Shown: positions 1 to 5,507 of the stretch, one piece after another
Layout: every line of letters starts with the position of its first letter
Numbering within the stretch: the stretch's first letter is position 1
Assembly: GCA_003218935.1 (NCBI GenBank)
Contig: QHPA01000112.1
Span: 1 to 5,507, forward strand
Length of the DNA stretch: 5,507 nt
Source of the DNA: Verrucomicrobiota bacterium
Lineage (GTDB): Bacteria > Verrucomicrobiota > Verrucomicrobiia > Limisphaerales > AV2
Reading direction: 5' to 3'
Made by a program: the position numbers and the translations under genes
The notes under the pieces: generated by a model
The model's database searches: none
The model's input: only the letters and a program-made list of their open reading frames with translations
Told to the model about the DNA's origin: nothing

Positions 1-1870
1 TGTTGATGGTGTTCTTCAATTCAAGGATTTCGCCTTTGACATCGACGGTGATTTTCTTGGACAGGTCGCCGTTGGCCACGGCCGTCGTCACGGCCGCGAT
101 GTTACGCACCTGGGCGGTGAGGTTGCCGGCCATCGAGTTCACCGAATCGGTCAAGTCCTTCCAGGTGCCGGCCACGCCTTTGACTTCCGCCTGTCCGCCC
201 AGCTTGCCTTCGGTGCCGACTTCGCGGGCCACGCGCGTCACTTCCGAGGCGAAGGAATTGAGCTGGACGACCATGGTGTTGATGGTGTCCTTCATCTCAA
301 GGATTTCACCTTTGACATCGACGGTGATCTTTTTGGAGAGATCGCCATTGGCGATGGCGGTGGTCACGGTGGCGATGTTGCGCACTTGCGCCGTCAGATT
401 GCCGGCCATCAAGTTGACGTTGTCGGTCAGGTCTTTCCAGGTGCCGGCCACGCCTTGCACTTCGGCCTGGCCGCCGAGTTTTCCTTCGGTGCCCACTTCG
501 CGCGCCACGCGTGTTACTTCCGACGCGAACGAGCGAAGCTGATCCACCATGGTGTTGATCGTATTCTTCAACTCCAGAATCTCCCCGCGCACGTCCACGG
601 TGATTTTTTTGGACAGGTCGCCATTAGCCACCGCGGTGGTCACGGCGGCGATATTGCGCACTTGTCCGGTCAGGTTGCCGGCCATTGAATTCACTGAGTC
701 GGTCAAATCCTTCCACGTTCCAGCCACCCCTCTCACATCGGCCTGGCCGCCGAGTTTTCCTTCGGTCCCGACTTCGCGCGCCACGCGCGTCACTTCTGAC
801 GCAAACGAGCTGAGTTGATCCACCATCGTGTTGATGGTGTTCTTCAGCTCCAGGATTTCTCCTTTAACATCGACCGTGATCTTCTTGGAAAGATCACCAG
901 TGGCCACCGCTGTCGTGACGGCGGCGATGTTACGCACTTGGCCGGTCAGATTACGGGCCATTGAGTTGACGTTGTCCGTCAAATCCTTCCACGTTCCCGC
1001 CACGCCTTTGACCTCAGCTTGACCGCCTAACTTTCCTTCGGTCCCGACTTCGCGCGCCACGCGCGTCACTTCCGAGGCGAAGGAGCGAAGCTGGTCCACC
1101 ATCGTATTGATGGTATTCTTCAATTCGAGGATTTCACCTTTGACATCGACCGTGATTTTCTTGGACAGGTCGCCGTTGGCCACCGCGGTGGTGACCGCGG
1201 CAATGTTGCGCACTTGCGAGGTGAGGTTGCCGGCCATCGAGTTGACCGAATCGGTCAGGTCCTTCCAGGTGCCGGCCACACCCTTGACTTTTGCCTGCCC
1301 GCCCAATTTCCCCTCAGTGCCGACCTCGCGCGCCACGCGGGTTACTTCCGAGGCAAAGGAGCTGAGTTGGTTGACCATCGTGTTGACGGTTTTGGCAGTC
1401 CGGAGAAACTCGCCTTCCAGAGGCCTGCCCTCAATTTCCAATGCCATGGTTTGGGCGAGATCGCCCTTGGCCACCGCGCCAATCACGCGTGCGGTTTCAC
1501 TCGTCGGATGCACCAAATCACTGATCAGGGTATTGACTGAGGCAACCGATTCGGCCCATGAACCGCTCACTTCCCCGATGGAAGCACGCTGGCTTATCTT
1601 TCCTTCCTTGCCGACGACGCGGCTGATCCGCTCCAGCTCATTTGCCATTTTTTCGTGACGCTCAATGACATCGTTAAACGCATCTGCGATTTTTCCGGCC
1701 GTGCCATTCCAATCCAGCGGCAGACGAATTGAGAAGTCGCCTTTTTTCAGCGCGGTCAGGGCGGTGAGCAGCAGCTTGATATCAATGTCACCGTTCGCCA
1801 CTGCAGTTTGCTTCAAGCGGGGTATTGGGGGCCCTTCATGAATGACGTATCGCGGCTTATTTTTTTTCAT
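1..1870 (-). CDS. Poly-HAMP sensor (hybrid) histidine kinase, N-terminal 623 codons, runs off left edge
   Basis: I read this frame by reverse-complementing the sequence; it is open without a stop from the ATG at 1868-1870 to the window edge. The start is well bounded because an in-frame TGA lies at 1874-1876, two codons upstream; the ribosome site is weak (GAAAGTGA). The protein begins [13 protein letters not shown] and shows no signal peptide or membrane segment, so it should be cytoplasmic. Order: a first HAMP-like segment (about residues 34-80, with [10 protein letters not shown]), a diverged unit (about 72-163, with [20 protein letters not shown]), then five 92-residue units (164-255, 256-347, 348-439, 440-531, 532-623) carrying [23 protein letters not shown] and [12 protein letters not shown]. 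Such HAMP arrays are known from bacterial hybrid kinases and fungal group III kinases (Nik1/Os-1), where HAMP units relay signals as coiled-coil bundles. In the family GAF, HisKA, HATPase and REC domains usually follow; here they would lie left of the window, so the kinase assignment is inferred, whereas the HAMP array is directly visible. Confidence 0.9.
   Translation of the reverse strand, partial: MKKNKPRYVIHEGPPIPRLKQTAVANGDIDIKLLLTALTALKKGDFSIRLPLDWNGTAGKIADAFNDVIERHEKMANELERISRVVGKEGKISQRASIGEVSGSWAESVASVNTLISDLVHPTSETARVIGAVAKGDLAQTMALEIEGRPLEGEFLRTAKTVNTMVNQLSSFASEVTRVAREVGTEGKLGGQAKVKGVAGTWKDLTDSVNSMAGNLTSQVRNIAAVTTAVANGDLSKKITVDVKGEILELKNTINTMVDQLRSFASEVTRVAREVGTEGKLGGQAEVKGVAGTWKDLTDNVNSMARNLTGQVRNIAAVTTAVATGDLSKKITVDVKGEILELKNTINTMVDQLSSFASEVTRVAREVGTEGKLGGQADVRGVAGTWKDLTDSVNSMAGNLTGQVRNIAAVTTAVANGDLSKKITVDVRGEILELKNTINTMVDQLRSFASEVTRVAREVGTEGKLGGQAEVQGVAGTWKDLTDNVNLMAGNLTAQVRNIATVTTAIANGDLSKKITVDVKGEILEMKDTINTMVVQLNSFASEVTRVAREVGTEGKLGGQAEVKGVAGTWKDLTDSVNSMAGNLTAQVRNIAAVTTAVANGDLSKKITVDVKGEILELKNTIN
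2..1381 (-). repeat. Five tandem 276-bp in-frame repeats encoding 92-residue HAMP units
   Basis: The anchor around TGTTGATGGTGTTC recurs at 1, 277, 553, 829 and 1105, with a diverged copy at 1381, giving a constant 276-bp period without any indel. Units by coordinate: 2-277, 278-553, 554-829, 830-1105 and 1106-1381. The encoded units differ at only a few positions, for example N/S in TD(S/N)VN, K/E/D and K/R/Q near GGQA(K/E/D)V(K/R/Q)G, G/R in SMA(G/R)N, S/G/A before QVRN, and V/I in TTA(V/I)A. Most nucleotide differences fall at third codon positions. The next unit toward the N-terminus (roughly 1382-1672) is clearly diverged and carries a five-residue insertion (EGRPLEGEF). The array may continue beyond position 1. 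Confidence 0.95.
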
Positions 1871-2331
1871 AGCTCACTTTCTCAGGAAATGGATGAGTGC
1901 GACTTTGTGCCTGGGTTTTCCTCCTTGCCCGGAATAGATGATTTAAACATTTCCCAAAAGCGTAATGATAAAAACAAGTTCATAGAATTACGTGTGGTTC
2001 GCGGCAGCGGGCTAAATGCTCAAGTTATGCGTAGAAAAACGGCTGATCTGTTACAAAGCAAAGTAGAAAATAAGAGTTTCCAGGGCAATGTCAAAGCTAC
2101 TTTCTCCCACTTACCGGACCTGAACCTCATCGCCGCGCCAGGGTGGGCATTTGCCGCGAGTCATTCGAGGTTTTCATCTGCTGCCGCGATTGCCCGGTCT
2201 TATCCTCAAAAGTAGTTGGAACGAGCGGATTTGAAGAACGGTGCGGTGTGAGCGTGAATTATGAAATGTCCAGTCTCTGGACAGGGCAGAAATCGCCATG
2301 GCTCAGCAGTGAATTGCGAAGAGGAAGCTAA
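1871..2331. other. Divergent intergenic region, AT-richer than its flanks, no convincing gene
   Basis: I see no supported coding region here. From 1921 to 2100 I count 73 G+C in 180 bases (about 41%), against 68% in a sample line of the kinase gene (3361-3420). The open frames present do not resemble any family I know and have erratic composition. The region must contain the promoter of the minus-strand poly-HAMP gene, and possibly one for the plus-strand receiver/kinase unit, but I could not find a good paired -35/-10. An AT-rich patch (TTTAAAT on the minus strand, around 1940-1946) is only a weak -10 candidate. A small perfect inverted repeat lies at 2267-2283. Confidence 0.5.
2267..2283. 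repeat. Small perfect inverted repeat TGTCCAG-TCT-CTGGACA
   Basis: Seven-base arms (2267-2273 and 2277-2283) flank a 3-base spacer. It lies upstream of the receiver remnant and the histidine kinase, so it could be an operator-like site or a small hairpin. No T-run follows, so it is not an intrinsic terminator. Arms this short can arise by chance. Confidence 0.35.
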
Positions 2332-2436
2332 CGCACAGACATCGAGCGCGCTCACCATTTGGGGGCCAGTTCCCAGGCGGTCAAACCGACTGACTTTGAA
2401 ACGCTGATTGCCTTCGTTCAGCAGTTCCAGGCATAG
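2332..2436 (+). pseudogene. Remnant of a single-domain response regulator (receiver C-terminal end)
   Basis: The frame open from 2332 (after a TAA at 2329-2331) to the TAG at 2434-2436 reads RTDIERAHHLGAS, then SQAVKPTDFETLIAFVQQF. This matches the last beta-strand and helix of Rcp1-like receivers: the segment corresponding to '(A/Y)xLGANSYxVKPxDFexLv', including the invariant lysine (codon 2389-2391) and the following proline of the KP motif. There is no start codon in this piece, and the upstream part with the acidic pocket and the phospho-accepting aspartate is not found in any frame. Family members often read 'SxNxxDIxRA' just before this point, and the DNA at 2325-2335 looks like a broken form of that. 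I read it as a decayed gene that once sat directly ahead of the kinase at 2511; small receivers next to such kinases are common. The stretch is only 34 codons, so chance similarity is not fully excluded. Confidence 0.62.
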
Positions 2437-2510
2437 TCGCCGCAGTTGAACGAGAAACGGCACTCGCCCGCGCAAACGACAGACGAGGTCAGCGAGGTCA
2501 CTATGGCCGC

Positions 2511-3998
2511 ATGGAAATTATGGACGACAAATTGCAGATTCTGTTGGTGGATGACAACCCGGACGACCGCGCGTTGGTCATGCGGGAGATCAGCCGGGAG
2601 TTTCCGGACAGCCAGTTCGAACAGGCCACCAATTCCAAAGAACTTGCTCAGGCTATCGAATCCAGACGGTGGGATTTGGTTGTGACAGACTATCAGTTGC
2701 GCTGGACCGACGGAATCACCGTTTTGCTCGCCGTCAAAGTCCAGTGGCGGGAATGCCCGGTCATCATGTTCACGGGCACCGGCAGCGAGGAAATTGCGGT
2801 ACAGGCGATGAAAGCCGGGCTCGACGATTACGTCATCAAATCGCCCAAGCATTACGTCCGCCTGCCGGCCGCGGCGCACATGGCGCTGGAACGGACCAGG
2901 CAACGCCTTGCCTTGCGCGAGGCGGAAGGACGTTACCAAAGCCTGTTCGATGACGTGCCCGTGGGGCTGTTCCGCGTCGCGCTCGATGGCAGGATCGTCG
3001 ATGCCAACCCGGCGCTGATGGAAATGCTCGGATATCCTGACCGCCCAACCCTATTGTCCGCGAAGGCGATGGCTTTTTTTGCCGACGCAGAAAAGCGGCG
3101 CGAACTGATGACCCTGCTCAAACAGTCCGGCCTCGTGCGACACTTCGAGGCCGAGTTTTATCGGCACGATGGAAAACTCCTCTGGGCGGAAGTCAACGCG
3201 CGGGCGATTCACAACCGCCAGAACCGGGTGCTGGAGGTGCTTTGCTACGAGGGCTGCCTGGAGGACATCACCGAACGCAAGCGGGTCGAAAAAAAATTGC
3301 GCGATTCACGCGAACAATTGCGCGCTCTGGCCGCCTACCTGCAATCGGTGCGCGAGGAAGAACGGACCCGCATCGCCCGCGAAGTGCACGACGAGCTGGG
3401 CCAAGCGCTGACGGCGTTGAAAATGGATCTCGCCTGGCTGGACAAGAAAATAGCCGAGACCAACACTGCCGCCGCGCTTCGCCCGTTACAGCACAAAACC
3501 AAAACCCTGCCCGTCTCTGTGGACCAGATCATCAGCATGGTCCGCAAGATCGCCACCGAACTGCGCCCGCCTGTGCTCGATGAATTGGGGCTGGAAGCCG
3601 CTATCGAATGGCAGATTCGGGAATTTGAAAAACGGACAGGCATCAAGTGCCAATTCAAGCCCGGTTCGAGACACCTGAACCTTGATCCCGAGCGCGCCAC
3701 GGCCGTGTTCCGCATTTTTCAGGAGACGCTAACCAACATCATCCGGCACGCCCAGGCAACTCAGGTGAACATTCACCTGAGGGAGGAGGGCGATAAACTT
3801 ATCCTCGAAGTGCAGGACAACGGTCGCGGCCTGACCGGACGCGAGCGTTCGGACACGCGGTCGCTCGGATTGCTCGGTATGCGAGAACGCGCCACGATGC
3901 TGGACGGCGAAATCAACATTATCGGGCGCCAGGGCAAAGGAACGACCGTCGGCGTGCGCATCCCCCTCCATCAACCGGCGCAAGAGGCGAAGAAATGA
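2511..3998 (+). CDS. REC-PAS-HisKA_3-HATPase histidine kinase (NarX/NreB/LiaS-type, cytoplasmic)
   Basis: A complete 495-residue kinase with no membrane segment. Receiver domain about 8-125: acidic pair D14/D15 in LLVDDNPDD, predicted phospho-accepting D60 (codon 2688-2690) in VVTDYQLRWTDG, T88 in IMFTGTG and K110 in YVIKSPKHY. PAS domain about 138-255 (YQSLFDDVPVGLFRV to LEDITERK). A helical linker (about 256-285) leads to the HisKA_3 dimerisation motif EEERTRIAREVHDELGQ, with predicted autophosphorylated H293 (codon 3387-3389). The ATPase domain (about 395-487) has N-box FQETLTNIIRHA, G1 DNGRG and G2 GLLGMRERA. It should autophosphorylate on H293; an N-terminal receiver suggests its activity is itself set by an upstream kinase. 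The start is ATG 2511; a second ATG at 2520 is equally possible, and both lack a strong ribosome site (GAGG at 2494-2497 is far). No partner regulator gene follows. Substrate and signal are unknown. Confidence 0.93.
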   Translation: MEIMDDKLQILLVDDNPDDRALVMREISREFPDSQFEQATNSKELAQAIESRRWDLVVTDYQLRWTDGITVLLAVKVQWRECPVIMFTGTGSEEIAVQAMKAGLDDYVIKSPKHYVRLPAAAHMALERTRQRLALREAEGRYQSLFDDVPVGLFRVALDGRIVDANPALMEMLGYPDRPTLLSAKAMAFFADAEKRRELMTLLKQSGLVRHFEAEFYRHDGKLLWAEVNARAIHNRQNRVLEVLCYEGCLEDITERKRVEKKLRDSREQLRALAAYLQSVREEERTRIAREVHDELGQALTALKMDLAWLDKKIAETNTAAALRPLQHKTKTLPVSVDQIISMVRKIATELRPPVLDELGLEAAIEWQIREFEKRTGIKCQFKPGSRHLNLDPERATAVFRIFQETLTNIIRHAQATQVNIHLREEGDKLILEVQDNGRGLTGRERSDTRSLGLLGMRERATMLDGEINIIGRQGKGTTVGVRIPLHQPAQEAKK

Positions 3999-4059
3999 CC
4001 GCGGGCGGGCCGCGGAGACAAGGCGCGCTTATGGGTAATGGGAGCGAATTAGAGCTCGG

Positions 4060-4088
4060 ATGCGTGAATTTCACGCATTTTGCGTGAA
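4060..4088. repeat. Three alternating copies of TGCGTGAA able to form two exclusive hairpins
   Basis: The 8-mer TGCGTGAA occurs at 4061-4068, inverted as TTCACGCA at 4070-4077, and direct again at 4081-4088. The first pair extends to a perfect 9-base inverted repeat centred on 4069 (4060-4078). The second pair forms an 8-bp stem with a TTT loop (4070-4088). Since the middle arm is shared, only one hairpin can form at a time. The first is followed by four T residues (4078-4081), so it could serve as a weak terminator of the kinase transcript 60 bases after its stop; alternatively the alternating half-sites could be a DNA-binding site. Confidence 0.7.
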
Positions 4089-4142
4089 AATTTACCGCTG
4101 GTTGGAAATAAAACGGGTTGGCGGCTCGCTTTTTAGGGGGAA

Positions 4143-4166
4143 AGCAGCGCTGGCATCTGCGCTGCT
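4143..4166. other. GC-rich hairpin AGCAGCGC / GCGCTGCT
   Basis: Perfect 8-base arms (4143-4150 and 4159-4166) enclose an 8-base loop (TGGCATCT). No T-run follows on the plus strand; on the minus strand the stem runs into only a short TTT and then C residues. It is therefore not a textbook intrinsic terminator in either direction. It lies just upstream of the candidate promoter of the next gene, so if transcribed it would belong to read-through RNA from the kinase gene. Confidence 0.5.
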
Positions 4167-4187
4167 AAGATTCTCTAAGAAATTGCG

Positions 4188-4216
4188 TTGACACTCTGAT
4201 TGCTTTGATTAAGAGT
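4188..4216 (+). promoter_or_regulatory. Candidate sigma70-type promoter for the prepilin-like gene
   Basis: A perfect -35 hexamer TTGACA lies at 4188-4193. At a 16-17 base spacing the -10 is poor (TAAGAG 4210-4215 or AAGAGT 4211-4216). The predicted start of transcription would fall around 4223, leaving a leader of about 30 bases before ATG 4253. The perfect -35 and the placement support it; the weak -10 keeps confidence modest. Confidence 0.4.
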
Positions 4217-4252
4217 ATTCAAACCGTTAACCCAAAAAAGACCGAAACTATT

Positions 4253-5032
4253 ATGAAGCGAGTTTTTAGCAAACACAAAATCGGGGCTTTCACGCTCATC
4301 GAGCTGTTAGTCGTTATTGCCATCATCGCCATATTGGCCGGCTTGCTTCTGCCCGCCCTGGCCAAGGCCAAGGCCAAGGCGCAGAAAATTGCCTGCACCA
4401 ACAACTTGAAGCAGGTCGGCTTGTCGTTCCGCATTTTCGCCAACGACAACGGCGACGCTTTTCCGATGAAAGTTTCGACCAATCAAGGCGGGTCCTCGGA
4501 ATACGTCCCGGCAACCGCGAATACGACAGTGCCGTTTAACTTCTATCATCTTTACGTCATGTCCAATGAGTTAAGCACGCCTAAAGTGATATATTGTCCC
4601 AGTGATAACTACCAGACCCCGATAAACAGCACTCTTTCCCATACGTACGGAACGAACTGGATTCATATCCTCAATCCGGGAAGTGGGGTGGGCTTAAGGA
4701 ACCATGGGAGCAGCTACATTGTTGGGTATAATGCTCAAGACACTTTCCCCATGATGGTTTTGTCGGGAGACAGAAACATAACCAACAATGCCACGGGAGG
4801 ACAAGGCCCGCCCACGCTAGTCAATGCGCCGACTCAAAAAGACGGTATCAGCGCCAATTTGGGAACAAACCAGACTGCGACCATCGGTGCGGGCTTCACC
4901 AAGGACACGCACCAGAGTTCGGGTAACATTGCTCTGGGTGATGGAAGCGTCCAACAGTTCACCACAGCTCGTTTGCGCGAACAACTCAGAAACTCGGGCG
5001 ACGACCAGAATACAGTCGGTATCGGTGATTAA
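4253..5032 (+). CDS. Prepilin-like protein with type IV pilin N-terminal methylation motif (Verrucomicrobia-type, H...DG C-terminus)
   Basis: A 259-residue protein that should be inserted in the inner membrane, trimmed by prepilin peptidase and exported or assembled as a pseudopilin-like subunit. The basic leader [12 protein letters not shown] is followed by [18 protein letters not shown], the hydrophobic N-terminal helix. Glu17 takes the conserved +5 position if cleavage falls after Ala12; Gly11 is one residue further back. An AKAKAKA run (residues 37-43, DNA GGCCAA repeated at 4360-4380) leads into [21 protein letters not shown], a conserved block of this family. Cys48 and Cys115 (YCPSDN) may pair. 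The C-terminus has H220 and [13 protein letters not shown], the 'H...DG' signature of DUF1559-like/SBP_bac_10-type prepilin proteins that are highly multiplied in Verrucomicrobiota and Planctomycetota. ATG 4253 is preferred over an in-frame TTG at 4205, which would put an unusually long leader in front and overlap the promoter. No pilus machinery genes lie nearby, and the exact role of this family is unknown. Confidence 0.9.
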   Translation: MKRVFSKHKIGAFTLIELLVVIAIIAILAGLLLPALAKAKAKAQKIACTNNLKQVGLSFRIFANDNGDAFPMKVSTNQGGSSEYVPATANTTVPFNFYHLYVMSNELSTPKVIYCPSDNYQTPINSTLSHTYGTNWIHILNPGSGVGLRNHGSSYIVGYNAQDTFPMMVLSGDRNITNNATGGQGPPTLVNAPTQKDGISANLGTNQTATIGAGFTKDTHQSSGNIALGDGSVQQFTTARLREQLRNSGDDQNTVGIGD

Positions 5033-5055
5033 AGTCAGGCGCCCTTTTTGCAACG

Positions 5056-5082
5056 AAAGGCATCCGCAGGGATGCCTTTTTT
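5056..5082 (+). terminator. Strong rho-independent terminator of the prepilin-like gene
   Basis: Ten-base perfect arms, AAAGGCATCC (5056-5065) and GGATGCCTTT (5070-5079), enclose a GCAG loop and end in a six-T run (5077-5082). It starts 23 bases after the stop codon at 5030-5032. It sits between two convergent genes; on the minus strand the stem is followed by only three T residues, so it would end transcription of the epimerase gene less efficiently. Confidence 0.93.
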
Positions 5083-5086
5083 GTTA

Positions 5087-5507
5087 TTATACCGCGGCAG
5101 TCAGTTCGATAATCTTTCGCAACGTCGTACGCGGGAAGAAATCAGTCTTGCGGATTAGTTTTTCGATGATCGGCCTACGCCGTTGCATGTCTTCAAATCC
5201 GGGTGAATAGGCGTCGTCGTAAGGGACGAATTCAATGCCAGACGAGGAATTCAGCGTCTTAATCACCAGTTCCGCCAGTTCGCGGATGCTGATTTCCTCG
5301 GTGCTTCCCACGTTAAAAACCTGACTTCGTGCGCCGGGGCAATTCTGCAATCGCACGAGCGCTTCCACGGTGTCGCCGACGTAACAAAAACACCGCGTCT
5401 GCGTGCCGTCGCCAAAAACCTTCAGAGGCTGGCCGGCTTTTGCGGCGTTGATGAATCGCGGCAACACCATGCCGTAGCGCCCGGTTTGTCGAGGGCCGAC
5501 CGTGTTA
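5087..5507 (-). CDS. NAD-dependent sugar-nucleotide epimerase/dehydratase (extended SDR), C-terminal part
   Basis: The C-terminal 139 residues of an extended short-chain dehydrogenase/reductase; the stop is TAA at 5087-5089 and the frame is open to the right edge, so the NAD-binding Rossmann half and the YxxxK catalytic pair lie outside the window. Visible family marks: NTVGPRQTGRYGMVLPRF, the substrate-side loop after the catalytic helix in UDP-glucose 4-epimerase and UDP-glucuronate decarboxylase relatives; GDGTQTRCFCYVGDTVEAL, the conserved sugar-binding/dimer segment; and FNVGSTEEISIRELAELV near the C-terminus. The ending with DMQRRRPIIEKL (usual form 'D...R.pd..ka') is also typical. Likely role: interconversion of nucleotide sugars for polysaccharide or glycan synthesis in the cytoplasm. 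The exact substrate cannot be told from this half. ATG 5468-5470 is an internal methionine, not the start. Confidence 0.93.
   Translation of the reverse strand, partial: NTVGPRQTGRYGMVLPRFINAAKAGQPLKVFGDGTQTRCFCYVGDTVEALVRLQNCPGARSQVFNVGSTEEISIRELAELVIKTLNSSSGIEFVPYDDAYSPGFEDMQRRRPIIEKLIRKTDFFPRTTLRKIIELTAAV

Larger units (their letters stand above)
3999..4252. other. Intergenic region with hairpins and promoter ahead of the prepilin-like gene
   Basis: This 254-bp gap holds no convincing gene. A 30-codon frame starts at ATG 3995, overlapping the kinase stop as ATGA, and ends at TGA 4085-4087; its product is GC-driven and shows no domain. The gap also carries the three-armed repeat at 4060-4088, a GC-rich hairpin at 4143-4166 and a candidate promoter at 4188-4216, each listed separately. 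Confidence 0.6.

Noticed and set aside
2..1657. Regular repeats considered as a CRISPR or satellite array
   Set aside because: The period is 276 bp, a multiple of three, with no repeat-spacer alternation, and the whole array is one open coding frame.
3..1658. Long plus-strand open frames repeating [25 protein letters not shown] segments
   Set aside because: They are antisense shadows of the in-frame HAMP repeats; the minus-strand frame gives a clear family match and is open over the full length.
1920..1926. Perfect AAGGAGG on the minus strand upstream of the poly-HAMP gene
   Set aside because: No ATG, GTG or TTG lies at a suitable distance after it, and an in-frame TGA separates it from the real start at 1870, so I do not count it as the ribosome site.
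1808..2215. A 135-codon plus-strand frame overlapping the start of the poly-HAMP gene
   Set aside because: It overlaps 63 bases of a well-supported gene on the other strand, has no recognisable motif, poor ribosome site and mixed composition.
2206..2939. Minus-strand frames over the receiver remnant and the start of the kinase
   Set aside because: No family-like motif; the plus strand reads as clear receiver and kinase sequence over the same bases.
4205..4252. Longer prepilin start at TTG 4205
   Set aside because: It would add 16 polar residues before an already complete short basic leader and would begin within the candidate promoter; ATG 4253 fits the family better.
1871..5507. Transposase, integrase, tRNA or attachment sites
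   Set aside because: I saw no transposase-like frame, no terminal inverted repeats with target duplications and no tRNA cloverleaf in this part of the window.

Overview
The window most resembles a soil or freshwater Verrucomicrobiota genome, probably of the Pedosphaera/Limisphaerales kind. This rests on family recognition only: a short prepilin-like protein with the [10 protein letters not shown] leader and alanine/lysine run typical of that phylum, next to a very long cytoplasmic poly-HAMP sensor kinase and a REC-PAS-HisKA_3 kinase. No rRNA or marker gene is present to confirm it. Coding DNA is GC-rich, while one intergenic stretch is clearly AT-richer.

Layout. Positions 1-1870 (minus) hold the N-terminal 623 codons of a poly-HAMP sensor kinase that runs off the left edge. 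It carries five exact-period 276-bp (92-residue) repeats plus one diverged unit. Positions 1871-2510 form a long divergent intergenic region. Its first part is AT-rich and shows no convincing gene. Its right end (2332-2436) keeps what looks like the C-terminal end of a broken single-domain response regulator. Positions 2511-3998 (plus) hold a complete 495-residue REC-PAS-HisKA_3-HATPase kinase of the NarX/NreB/LiaS type, with no response regulator gene after it. Positions 3999-4252 hold a three-armed repeat that can form two mutually exclusive hairpins, a second GC-rich hairpin, and a candidate promoter. Positions 4253-5032 (plus) hold a prepilin-like secreted or pseudopilin protein, closed by a strong intrinsic terminator at 5056-5082. 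Positions 5087-5507 (minus) hold the C-terminal part of an NAD-dependent sugar-nucleotide epimerase/dehydratase, convergent with the prepilin gene.

How the parts fit. The left two thirds is a signalling locus: two cytoplasmic kinases transcribed away from each other from a shared 640-bp region, with an eroded receiver next to the second one. Whether the kinases share a pathway cannot be told from sequence. The prepilin-like gene and the epimerase look like independent units. I did not find a clear new defence or mobile system. The points most worth a second look are the receiver remnant, the apparently partnerless kinase with an ATGA overlap at its stop, the A-A'-A hairpin switch at 4060-4088, and the near-perfect HAMP repeat array.
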